A stretch of 64,000 nucleotides of DNA, taken from contig JANYDB010000048.1 of NCBI GenBank assembly GCA_025359985.1, positions 1 through 64,000 of the forward strand. Direction: 5' to 3'. A program made the translations under genes and the position numbers. Below, one piece after another: positions 56,132 to 64,000 of the stretch. Each line of letters begins with the position of its first letter. The first letter of the stretch is position 1. The stretch comes from Burkholderiales bacterium. Lineage in GTDB: Bacteria > Pseudomonadota > Gammaproteobacteria > Burkholderiales > Usitatibacteraceae. The notes below the pieces were generated by a model, which saw nothing but the letters and a program-made list of their open reading frames with translations, was not told the origin of the DNA and made no database searches.

Positions 56132-58300
56132 ATGCGCTTGTATCGATGGTCATTTTTGGTCGCGCTGACAATGATTTCTGATGCTTATGCAGCAGCGCCG
56201 GAAGTTGCAATACAAGACACGGTGCAGGATTGGCAAATTACGGGTGCCTTAACCACACGCTGGGATAGTTATGCTATTAGCGGGGATGCAGAGGTAGCAC
56301 CGTATAGCAAAACCGGCACGCATTATTACAGCGATCTGGCGGCAGGTTTTGCGCGGCGTATTTCATCGTATGAAAAAGTTTCTGCACAAATTACAGCCGC
56401 CATCAATGAATCCGCTTATCGGGGTAATGAACGCGGCGGTATCGTGCAGCGCCTGAAAGCAGAGTGGGAGAAGGGCGATACCGCGATCCCGTTTCGTGCC
56501 GAAGCGGGCGATATTTTTGCGTTTCAGTCCTTGCGTACTTTACAACGTGGACTACGCGGCGCGCAGGTTGAATGGCAGCCTGAAACCTCGTGGGGCAAAC
56601 GCCAATCGGTGTTGCTGACCGGTGGTACGACTGCTGCATCATATCGAAAATCAGACACGACTAATGATCGCTTCGCGAGCGTGGGTTGGCTCATAGAAGA
56701 AACCCCTGTGGGCACGTTTAATCTGTCAAACACCTGGGGTAATCGCCGTGGTGATGTCAACGCGGGCGGGTATTCCCAAGTGGTGACCAGCCTGGGTTTT
56801 TTGCAGACGTTTAATCAAAGTTGGCAGCGTGTTTCCGTTCAGGGCGAGCGGGCCTTGTTTCGCGGTAATCAGGATGGGCAGGCCGAGGTGCATGATCAGG
56901 CGAGCTCGTTTTCGCTTGATGGACGCGTTATCAATTGGCCGCTAAATTATCTGATCCGGTGGGAACGTTACGGGCAGGGCTATCGGCCCAGCGGTGCCGC
57001 AGCACCTGCCGATACGGATCAGACAACCCTGCAGGCTTCATGGCGATTTAAAGGAGGACAAAATTGGGTGGTGCGCTTTTTGCAGGCGCGTGATGGCTGG
57101 GATTCAAACCGTGAAATTCGCACCCACACCGCACAGACCACGTTCAGTGGACCAGCGCTTAATCATGTGTACCTTAATCTGGATTTTGCGTCCCAGCAAC
57201 GGGATGGGAAACCCGCCGCGTTTGATCAAACCATCCGTGATCGTATTGAAAGCGGTCGGGCTGAATTAACTTATTCCTTCCCGGATTCTTTCTGGGGCGG
57301 CAGTAATATTCGCACGGGCTTTAGCGGGCGGCGCGCGGCCAGCGAGGTCGCAAACACCATAAGTTATTCACGCGATTTATTTCTGTTAGCAGGTGTTCCT
57401 TTTGAGTTAGGAGGCTTTCGCGGCATGGTCTCGCCTGGTGTAACTTGGCGAGATCAAACCGATACCACGGGCACGCAAAAAAGTTTTTCGCCAACCTTGC
57501 TGCTGTCGGCGACCCGTGATCAACACAGCTTTACCGTTTCGCGTGCGACTACCCGGCTCATGTTGACCGACGCTATTACGGATGCATCCGGTAAACAAAC
57601 CGCGTTTTCATATTCTTACAACGCACGCCAATTTCGCCTCACCATTGATGGTGAACATATTGATCGCGTTAGCCCATTTGACCAGCGTGCCAGAGGAAGA
57701 CGGATTGGTTTTTCGATAACGATTCCGTTTGACAGGCCGCCTGGCGGCAATGCCGCTGGCATCACGGCGGGCGCTGGCGTGTTTGCGGGAACGAGTTTTA
57801 ATTTACGCGTGCTGGCACCGGGAACTGAGTTGGCTTCGCTGGATGCGCTCACTGCCCAGTTCCGTATGGCGGGATTTTCTACCCAGGGCAACTATCGAGT
57901 ATCGGAATCGCAGGTGCTCAATCAGGTTACGTTGCGACAACGCGTAGTGGTGCGCACCGCCAATGACCGCGTCGAGGTGGTAGCGATCGTGATCGATACC
58001 GATCCGGGCGCATCCAGCGCGGATGTTCAGCGGCAGTACGAGCGTATTCAGGAATCCATGTTGCGAGCCTATGGCTCACCCAGCGTTAATTCTGAGCAGG
58101 GCAGTTTCAGCCCGCAACTTGTCAATGATCTGAACTCGGGCGTGTTCAGGCGCGTAATGGAGTGGCGCACCGACAGTGGCATGCTGCGCTTTGGCATCCC
58201 CAGACGGCTTGACGGCCAGCTCCGTTTTGAAATTCAGCTTGCACCGCAATTTAATTCAAGCGTTGAAGTGAATCGCTGGTCACTGGAAGATTTCCGCTGA
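56132..58300 (+). CDS. Probable outer-membrane beta-barrel protein
   Basis: 722 residues: a signal peptide (FLVALTMISDAYA), then a long region of alternating amphipathic strands with aromatic ends, such as ALTTRWDSYAISGDAEVA, VSAQITAAINESAYRGNERG, LNHVYLNLDFASQQRDGKP and QFRLTIDGEHIDRVSPFDQR. A separate C-terminal domain of about 130 residues follows (from VLAPGTELASLDALTAQFRM). No TonB box, POTRA or Omp85 motif was recognised. Being last in the run of exported proteins, it is a candidate anchor or export channel for the Big-1 protein; this is inference only. Confidence 0.7.
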   Translation: MRLYRWSFLVALTMISDAYAAAPEVAIQDTVQDWQITGALTTRWDSYAISGDAEVAPYSKTGTHYYSDLAAGFARRISSYEKVSAQITAAINESAYRGNERGGIVQRLKAEWEKGDTAIPFRAEAGDIFAFQSLRTLQRGLRGAQVEWQPETSWGKRQSVLLTGGTTAASYRKSDTTNDRFASVGWLIEETPVGTFNLSNTWGNRRGDVNAGGYSQVVTSLGFLQTFNQSWQRVSVQGERALFRGNQDGQAEVHDQASSFSLDGRVINWPLNYLIRWERYGQGYRPSGAAAPADTDQTTLQASWRFKGGQNWVVRFLQARDGWDSNREIRTHTAQTTFSGPALNHVYLNLDFASQQRDGKPAAFDQTIRDRIESGRAELTYSFPDSFWGGSNIRTGFSGRRAASEVANTISYSRDLFLLAGVPFELGGFRGMVSPGVTWRDQTDTTGTQKSFSPTLLLSATRDQHSFTVSRATTRLMLTDAITDASGKQTAFSYSYNARQFRLTIDGEHIDRVSPFDQRARGRRIGFSITIPFDRPPGGNAAGITAGAGVFAGTSFNLRVLAPGTELASLDALTAQFRMAGFSTQGNYRVSESQVLNQVTLRQRVVVRTANDRVEVVAIVIDTDPGASSADVQRQYERIQESMLRAYGSPSVNSEQGSFSPQLVNDLNSGVFRRVMEWRTDSGMLRFGIPRRLDGQLRFEIQLAPQFNSSVEVNRWSLEDFR

Positions 58301-58670
58301 CAAAAATTAGCTAAAAATTAAAACAGCGGCTGGCTGGTCAACATAGCCTTGTTGTGCGCACCAGAAAATCCCTTCGAGTTTTCCTCTTGATCCATTTTTT
58401 AAAGGGGCTTTAATGAGGCTGGGCGAAAGACCAGGAGGGATTTTCGGTGAAACAACCAAGATCAACGTAATCCTTTTGATGCCGCATGATTTGAGATCGC
58501 CGAAACTATCAGGATCTATCGGTTGCTTAAGGGTCGATACGGTAATCTACAAGGGGCTTCAAAGAAGCTATTTAACGGCTTCATTTTTCAGCAACCGGTA
58601 AAGCAAAACACTGCGCCTCCGTGCTAAAATCGCGTGTTTTCATTTAGTTACGTTACCGGAGATTTTTCAC
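58301..58670. other. Gap before ndk
   Basis: About 370 bases. A 62-codon frame at 58413-58601 has no recognised family and no good start site. The last 60 bases hold TAAAAT (58625-58630), a possible -10 box for ndk without a matching -35. Nothing else recognised. Confidence 0.3.
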
Positions 58671-59096
58671 ATGGCTGTCGAACGCACTTTTTCTATTATC
58701 AAACCCGATGCAGTGGCAAAAAATGTTATCGGACAAATTTATTCTCGTTTTGAAGGCGCTGGCCTGAAAGTTATTGCGGCCCGCATGATTCATTTGTCGC
58801 GTGCTGAAGCCGAAGGCTTTTATGCGGTGCATGCGGCCCGTCCTTTTTTCAACGATCTCGTCACCTTTATGATTTCCGGCCCGGTGATGGCGCAGGTTTT
58901 GGAAGGCGAGGGCGCTATTCTGAAACACCGTGATTTGATGGGCGCTACTGACCCTAAAAAAGCCGCCGCCGGCACGATCCGTGCTGACTTTGCTGATTCG
59001 ATTGATGCCAACGCCGTTCACGGCTCGGATGCGCCTGAAACTGCCGTAGGTGAAATTGCTTATTTTTTTCCTGCGCTGAATATTTATTCGCGTTAG
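58671..59096 (+). CDS. ndk: Nucleoside diphosphate kinase
   Basis: 141 residues, balances NTP and dNTP pools by ping-pong transfer through a phosphohistidine. [20 protein letters not shown] at the N-terminus and the active-site motif [20 protein letters not shown], with the catalytic His, are intact. Standard length. RBS GGAG sits upstream. First gene of the conserved ndk-rlmN-pilW-rodZ-ispG run. Confidence 0.98.
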   Translation: MAVERTFSIIKPDAVAKNVIGQIYSRFEGAGLKVIAARMIHLSRAEAEGFYAVHAARPFFNDLVTFMISGPVMAQVLEGEGAILKHRDLMGATDPKKAAAGTIRADFADSIDANAVHGSDAPETAVGEIAYFFPALNIYSR

Positions 59097-59221
59097 TTTG
59101 GCGCGAATTTGGCGCGGATTCGGCATAAACGACGGATAATCGGGATAGCGTAGCTCATATTGGCTGCGCGGCAGGGTTGTTTTAATTTATAACCTTTAGC
59201 GGAGCTGGAAAGTAAATCCCC

Positions 59222-60334
59222 ATGGCCGTCCCCCAATCTGTACAAGGCGATAAACCGAACCTCTTGGGCATGACCTTGCCTGAGATGACGCGGTTTTTCG
59301 CTGAGCTGGGTGAAAAGCCGTTTCGTGCAAAACAGGTATTTCGCTGGATTCATCATTTCGGCGTCGATCATTTTGAGTCAATGACCGACCTCGCCAAATC
59401 GTTGCGCGAAAAATTGCCAACAGTGACAACGATTACGCCACCCAAGCTTATGACCTCTCAGGAATCTAAAGACGGCACGCGTAAATGGTTGCTGGACGTG
59501 GGTACGGGCAATGGCATTGAAGTCGTGTTTATTCCGGAGGATGATCGCGGCACGCTGTGTGTTTCCAGCCAGGTCGGCTGTGCTCTGGATTGCACTTTTT
59601 GCTCGACCGGCAAACAAGGTTTTAACCGCAACCTGACTAGCGCTGAAATTATTGGTCAGCTGTGGTGGGCCAATAAAGCGATGGGACGCAACCCGAAAGA
59701 TGAGCGCATTGTCAGCAATGTGGTGATGATGGGCATGGGTGAGCCGCTGGCCAACTTTGATCCGGTGACCAACGCGATGGATATCATGCTCGATGATCAT
59801 GGTTATGGTCTGTCGCGCCGTCGCGTGACTTTATCAACCTCCGGCATCGTGCCGAATTTGATTCGCCTCAAAACCCGTTGCCCGGTGGCGCTGGCGGTAT
59901 CGCTGCATGCGCCTAATGATGAGCTGCGAGATATATTGGTGCCGATCAATCAGAAATATCCGCTCACAGAATTGTTCGCGGCGATCAAAGATTATCTTGA
60001 GGCCGCACCGCGTGATTTTGTAACCTTTGAATACGTGATGCTAAGCGGGGTAAATGATTCTGTGCAGCAGGCGCATGAGCTGGTCAAGCTAGTAGCCGAC
60101 ATCAAGTGCAAAATAAATTTAATTCCGTGGAATCCGTTCCCGCAGGCCGACTATCAACGCTCCAGCAATAATGCGATACATCGTTTCCGTGAAGTGCTGC
60201 AAAATGCCGACTTGATTGTGACCATCCGCAAAACCCGTGGTGATGATATTGATGCGGCCTGTGGTCAATTGGCGGGTCAGGTTGTTGATAAATCCAATCG
60301 TAAAACCATTGCTTTAAAATCCATCCCGGCATAA
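59222..60334 (+). CDS. rlmN: Dual-specificity 23S rRNA/tRNA adenine-C2 methyltransferase
   Basis: Radical SAM enzyme that methylates A2503 of 23S rRNA and A37 of some tRNAs. The iron-sulfur motif [19 protein letters not shown] holds CxxxCxx[51 protein letters not shown] and [17 protein letters not shown] (with the second catalytic Cys) are all present. 370 residues, standard. Confidence 0.98.
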   Translation: MAVPQSVQGDKPNLLGMTLPEMTRFFAELGEKPFRAKQVFRWIHHFGVDHFESMTDLAKSLREKLPTVTTITPPKLMTSQESKDGTRKWLLDVGTGNGIEVVFIPEDDRGTLCVSSQVGCALDCTFCSTGKQGFNRNLTSAEIIGQLWWANKAMGRNPKDERIVSNVVMMGMGEPLANFDPVTNAMDIMLDDHGYGLSRRRVTLSTSGIVPNLIRLKTRCPVALAVSLHAPNDELRDILVPINQKYPLTELFAAIKDYLEAAPRDFVTFEYVMLSGVNDSVQQAHELVKLVADIKCKINLIPWNPFPQADYQRSSNNAIHRFREVLQNADLIVTIRKTRGDDIDAACGQLAGQVVDKSNRKTIALKSIPA

Positions 60335-60353
60335 CAAAAATAGGAGAATTAAT

Positions 60354-61130
60354 TTGAAACAGTTTTTGTTAAATTTTTTGTTGGTATCAGGTACTGCGAT
60401 TGTGATCAGCGGCTGCGTATCAACCACCAGCGTTGTAAGTAAACTGCCTGATCAACCCGCAAAATCAGATCCACTTTATCGTGCGCAAATTCACACCGAG
60501 CGCGCGGCCGAATATTATCGCCTGGGTAAAATGGCGGTTGCGCTGGAAGCGGCCGAGCAGGCCATCGCCGCCAATAGCAACTACGCGCCTGCGCACAATA
60601 TGCTGGGTATTATTTATATGGAATTACGCCAGGATGCCAAGGCGCAGCAGGCCTATGAGCAGGCGCTCAAGATTGCGCCCAACGATTCAGAAACCTTAAA
60701 TAATTTGGGCTGGTTTATCTGCGAACGTCAAAGCCCGGCTAAAGCGATGCCGTATTTTGAACGGGCGCTGCAAAACCCGATTTACGCCACCCCTGAGCAG
60801 GCGCTGTTTAATTCAGGTGTTTGTGCGCGCCGAATAGGGGACACTGCGAAAGCCGAAATGCAGCTAACGGCGGTCTTGCAGCAACAACCTAATTTTGCGC
60901 GGGCGATGGCTGAGTTGGCAGAAATACGTTTTAGTCAGGGCCGGTTCAAGGAGGCGGAAAATCTGTTGGCCAGGCATAATCAGCTGGTGCAAGCGCCCGG
61001 CGTAGGGGCGTTATATCTCGGTGTAAAAATCGCCCGTGTGCAAGGCGATAAAATGGCTGAGGCCAGCTATATTCAGCAATTGCGTCGCCGCTTCCCCGAC
61101 GCGCCCCAGACCCGACAGGCGCTGGAGTAG
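60354..61130 (+). CDS. Type IV pilus biogenesis TPR lipoprotein (PilF/PilW-like)
   Basis: 258 residues, TTG start with strong GGAGAA site. The N-terminal signal ends in a lipobox (VISGC), so it is an outer-membrane lipoprotein, followed by TPR repeats (AEYYRLGKMAVALEAAEQAI, APAHNMLGIIYMELRQDAKA, SETLNNLGWFICERQSPAKA, QALFNSGVCARRIGDTAKAE). PilF/PilW helps the PilQ secretin multimerise. The position between rlmN and rodZ is the standard one in beta- and gammaproteobacteria. Confidence 0.9.
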   Translation: MKQFLLNFLLVSGTAIVISGCVSTTSVVSKLPDQPAKSDPLYRAQIHTERAAEYYRLGKMAVALEAAEQAIAANSNYAPAHNMLGIIYMELRQDAKAQQAYEQALKIAPNDSETLNNLGWFICERQSPAKAMPYFERALQNPIYATPEQALFNSGVCARRIGDTAKAEMQLTAVLQQQPNFARAMAELAEIRFSQGRFKEAENLLARHNQLVQAPGVGALYLGVKIARVQGDKMAEASYIQQLRRRFPDAPQTRQALE

Positions 61131-61252
61131 TCCTGGCCCTAGCCATTACATCCACTTGCAACATTAAAAGCGGCTGACCACAGCCAATTACTATCGCTTT
61201 ATTCAGCTTTATTTATGAACGCAAAAATCCACGTAACCCAAGGCAGAATCCG

Positions 61253-62461
61253 ATGACGCCCACAGATTTAAGAGATGCGGAGCACGCAAATTTGAATTCA
61301 TCTGCATCCGCATCTTCAAACGAGCGTTCGGCTGAAGAGGGCGCGGCACTGGCTGATAAGGCCATCGCGAACCCATCTGCGAACGATCAAGCCGCCACTT
61401 TCCCCGGCGAGTTACTGCGTGCCGCAAGAGAAAAATCCGGGCTCTCAATCGGTGATGTGGCGACCCGTTTGCGGATGGCCGTCCGTCAGGTCGAAGCGCT
61501 GGAAAAGGCAGATTATACGAGCCTGCCATCGGGCACTTTTTTGCGCGGTTTCGTGCGCAATTATGCCAAAGTGGTTCACGCCGATCCAGCGCGCGCCATC
61601 TTTTTGCTTGAGCAGACTCACAGCAGTGCCACCGTGTCAAAAGCCGCTACGATTTTGGTGCCCAATCAGGATATTAAAATTAATATCGGGCCTCGTGAGA
61701 TGGCCTCGCCCAAGGCGCGCATTGCGATCGCTGCAGGGGTGCTGGTGCTGCTCGCTTGTGCAGCCTGGTACTGGTGGGAATTCATTCGGCCTAATTTGGC
61801 GGAAGGTGGGCGCGCTAAACCAGCTGCCGAGACGGTTTCGGCAACTACGACACCTGCAGCATCCACCACCGCGCCCATAGATAATTCCAGCCTCATCATG
61901 GCCCCTTCGGCTATAGACGCTGCAGGTAAAGAAGCGCAAACCATACAGGCCATTCAAGCCAGCGAAAGAATCATTGAAAATTCTAAATCAGAACCCGTTG
62001 TGCAGCCCACGACTGCCCCAAACTCTAGCGCTGGCGCGGGCTCCAAGCCTGCCACCACGGTAAGCGCGCCGCTCCCATCACTAAAATCAGTAGTTCCGCT
62101 AGCAGTGAACGGAACGCCAATACCTGCCGGTATATCCGCCGCATCGCCGCAATCCGTAGTCACGGCGCCAGTCGCAGCTATGCCCGCAGTAACAGCCAAT
62201 GCGACAATGCCCCGCACCACCGGCACCAGCACCTTAGGCTTTACATTCTCGGGCGATTCCTGGATAGAAGTCACAGACAGTACCGGCAAAACTATCCTCT
62301 CCCGTCGCTACAAAGCAGGCGATGCAGATGAAGCCGCAGGCCGCGCACCGTTTTCAGTCGTGATCGGCAAGGCTGGCGTAACGCGCATGGCTTACAACGG
62401 CAAGGAATTTGATTTAACACCGTATACCAAGCTGGCGGTTGCGCGCGTCACTGTAAAATAG
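61253..62461 (+). CDS. rodZ: Cytoskeletal protein RodZ-like
   Basis: 402 residues: a cytoplasmic HTH_25 domain (ELLRAAREKSGLSIGDVATR, LRMAVRQVEALEKADYTSLP, SGTFLRGFVRNYAKVVHADP), one membrane helix (near 160-180), a long Ala/Thr/Pro-rich periplasmic linker, and a C-terminal DUF4115 domain (LGFTFSGDSWIEVTDSTGKT). RodZ links MreB filaments to the cell-wall machinery for rod shape. It sits between pilW and ispG in conserved order. Confidence 0.95.
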   Translation: MTPTDLRDAEHANLNSSASASSNERSAEEGAALADKAIANPSANDQAATFPGELLRAAREKSGLSIGDVATRLRMAVRQVEALEKADYTSLPSGTFLRGFVRNYAKVVHADPARAIFLLEQTHSSATVSKAATILVPNQDIKINIGPREMASPKARIAIAAGVLVLLACAAWYWWEFIRPNLAEGGRAKPAAETVSATTTPAASTTAPIDNSSLIMAPSAIDAAGKEAQTIQAIQASERIIENSKSEPVVQPTTAPNSSAGAGSKPATTVSAPLPSLKSVVPLAVNGTPIPAGISAASPQSVVTAPVAAMPAVTANATMPRTTGTSTLGFTFSGDSWIEVTDSTGKTILSRRYKAGDADEAAGRAPFSVVIGKAGVTRMAYNGKEFDLTPYTKLAVARVTVK

Positions 62462-62546
62462 TGGCGCTACATAAAAGCATTGTTGTTATTGTTTTTAAAG
62501 TCCGGAACCTGAAATTCAGAACCTAACGTTTTTTAAAAATTAAATC

Positions 62547-63824
62547 ATGTTTAACCCTATTCTGCGTCGTAAATCCCGCCAAGTAAAAGTGGGCCATGTG
62601 TTAGTCGGTGGCGATGCGCCCGTCATGGTGCAATCCATGACCAATACCGATACCGAAGATATTGCCGGCACCGTCAAGCAGGTGGCCGAGCTGGCCCGCG
62701 CAGGCTCGGAAGTTGTGCGCATTACGGTAAATACACTGGCGGCTGCGCGTGCCGTGCCTGAGATTCGTCGACAGCTCGACGCCATGGGAGTGAATGTGCC
62801 GCTGGTCGGTGACTTCCATTTCAACGGTCACAAACTATTAACTGAGGTGCCTGATTGCGCCGTTGCACTCGCTAAATTGCGCATTAATCCCGGCAATGTC
62901 GGGCAGGGCAGTAAACGCGATGACCAATTTGGCGTGATGATTCAAACCGCAATTAAATTTGATAAACCCGTGCGTATTGGCGTTAATTGGGGATCACTCG
63001 ATCCCGAATTGATCGCGCGCATGATGGATGAAAACGGCCAACTCGCCGAGCCGAAAGAAGCCGACGCGGTGATGCGCGAGGCGCTCATTGTCTCCGCACT
63101 TGAGAGTGCTGCCAAAGCTGAAGCGCTGGGCCTGGCAGGCGATAAAATTATTCTGTCTTGCAAGGTCAGCGCCGTGCAGGATTTGATTGCGGTCTATCGT
63201 GATCTTGCCGGGCGCTGCGATTACCCGCTGCATTTGGGGCTGACTGAAGCGGGTATGGGCTCGAAAGGTATTGTCGCCTCCACTGCCGCGCTGTCGGTGC
63301 TGCTGCAGGAAGGTATCGGTGACACCATTCGCATCTCGCTTACGCCGGAACCTAATGGTGATCGCAGCAAGGAAGTCATCGTCGCGCAAGAAATTTTACA
63401 GACCATGGGACTGCGTGCATTTACGCCGATGGTCGCCGCCTGCCCCGGTTGTGGCCGCACCACCAGCACCTATTTTCAGGAGCTGGCCGAGAGTATCCAG
63501 TCGTATTTGCGTAATCAAATGCCGATCTGGAAAAGCCAGTATCCTGGCGTTGAAGACATGCATGTGGCGGTGATGGGCTGCGTGGTCAATGGCCCCGGTG
63601 AATCCAAACTCGCCAACATCGGCATTTCGCTACCAGGCTCCGGCGAACGACCGGTCGCGCCGGTTTATATCGATGGCGAAAAAGCCGTCACCCTCAAAGG
63701 CGACAAGATCGCCGAAGAATTTCAAACGCTGGTGGATGACTATGTCGCCAAAACCTACGCGCCCGGTGCAGTTCGTAAAACCACCAGCCGCCGGAAAGAG
63801 ATTCCGATTAAGCAGATTGCTTGA
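62547..63824 (+). CDS. ispG: (E)-4-hydroxy-3-methylbut-2-enyl-diphosphate synthase
   Basis: 425 residues; reduces MEcPP to HMBPP in the MEP isoprenoid pathway. [20 protein letters not shown] and [20 protein letters not shown] at the N-terminus, [40 protein letters not shown]; the iron-sulfur Cys lie in [18 protein letters not shown] and [20 protein letters not shown]. Standard length. Ends the conserved ndk-to-ispG run; a short frame overlaps its stop. Confidence 0.98.
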   Translation: MFNPILRRKSRQVKVGHVLVGGDAPVMVQSMTNTDTEDIAGTVKQVAELARAGSEVVRITVNTLAAARAVPEIRRQLDAMGVNVPLVGDFHFNGHKLLTEVPDCAVALAKLRINPGNVGQGSKRDDQFGVMIQTAIKFDKPVRIGVNWGSLDPELIARMMDENGQLAEPKEADAVMREALIVSALESAAKAEALGLAGDKIILSCKVSAVQDLIAVYRDLAGRCDYPLHLGLTEAGMGSKGIVASTAALSVLLQEGIGDTIRISLTPEPNGDRSKEVIVAQEILQTMGLRAFTPMVAACPGCGRTTSTYFQELAESIQSYLRNQMPIWKSQYPGVEDMHVAVMGCVVNGPGESKLANIGISLPGSGERPVAPVYIDGEKAVTLKGDKIAEEFQTLVDDYVAKTYAPGAVRKTTSRRKEIPIKQIA

Positions 63825-64000
63825 TGGTTAAGATCAAGGCGAAAAAATTCGGTGCTTGCAGTTTCAGCAAAAAATTAAACATTCGCCCAGAGTGGCAAGG
63901 CGTTTCGGTCGCCTGTTTTGATCCTCGATCTTTTCATACTCGCTCAAGGTTTTTATCCCCCAATATCTTCGTTGCCTTTAGTACTTGGTCGAAATCCTAG
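63824..64000 (+). CDS. Short open frame overlapping the ispG stop (doubtful)
   Basis: A 58-codon frame starts with ATG overlapping the ispG stop (TGATG) and ends with TAG at the last base of the window. Its product ([20 protein letters not shown]...) matches no family I know. The coupled start argues for it; the composition and lack of similarity argue against it. The opposite strand has only broken frames. Confidence 0.25.
   Translation: MVKIKAKKFGACSFSKKLNIRPEWQGVSVACFDPRSFHTRSRFLSPNIFVAFSTWSKS

Noticed and set aside
58413-58601. 62-codon frame before ndk
   Set aside because: No recognised family, no ribosome site and unremarkable composition.

Overview
The window looks like a piece of a betaproteobacterial chromosome (Burkholderiales/Nitrosomonadales type) of roughly balanced GC content. 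The evidence is gene content and order: ndk-rlmN-pilW/pilF-like-rodZ-ispG, trxB beside crp/fnr-ftsK-lolA, accA-tilS, purE-purK, and an Ara4N lipid A cluster with ArnA split into two genes. The assignment rests on recognised protein families read by eye; no database search was made. No rRNA, tRNA or CRISPR array was seen.

Layout. 1-5.2 kb: end of an ALDH16-like gene, a decayed antitoxin-like gene, an orphan GspF/PilC-like gene, a TPR-GGDEF diguanylate cyclase and a frameshifted secreted-protein gene, closed by a strong terminator. 5.3-16.9 kb (minus strand): a head-GIN surface protein, purK, purE, then a compact arn operon (arnT, SMR flippase, arnB, arnC, formyltransferase, TMEM175-like channel, UDP-GlcA decarboxylase), an Smr protein and trxB. 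No arnD deformylase is present. 17-24.5 kb: crp/fnr regulator, ftsK, lolA, several small secreted or enzymatic genes, msrB. 24.5-27.8 kb: an aromatic amino acid attenuator (probable leaderless leader peptide with seven aromatic residues in eight codons, plus a terminator) before aroG, which is followed at once by a second DAHP-synthase-like gene with Asn at the metal-ligand Cys position, and a BtuF-like binding protein. 27.9-37.2 kb: DUF4870 protein, 1-Cys peroxiredoxin, a Tat-exported transglutaminase-like protein, a Pat-type acyl-CoA synthetase/acetyltransferase overlapping a histone-deacetylase-family gene, an ECF sigma/anti-sigma pair and a PduO-type cobalamin adenosyltransferase. 37.3-40 kb: accA, a short tilS, a DUF3224 protein.

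40-42.4 kb is an accessory patch: an orphan Rhs C-terminus carrying an EndoU nuclease toxin, a probable immunity gene and an IS30 element, with degenerate dispersed repeats around it.

42.7-58.3 kb is the most unusual part: a TIGR02999-type ECF sigma factor, a membrane Ser/Thr kinase with TPR-like C-terminus, then five exported-protein genes on the same strand: a 14-repeat RCC1 protein with Ig and FG-GAP domains, a small secreted protein, a large Big-1/Ig-repeat protein, a small NTF2-like protein and a probable outer-membrane beta-barrel. The RCC1 gene and the small secreted-protein gene share a ~58-bp upstream element that could be the promoter of the ECF factor. I read this as a candidate kinase/sigma-controlled surface-protein system; its function cannot be told from sequence alone. 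58.7-64 kb returns to housekeeping genes.
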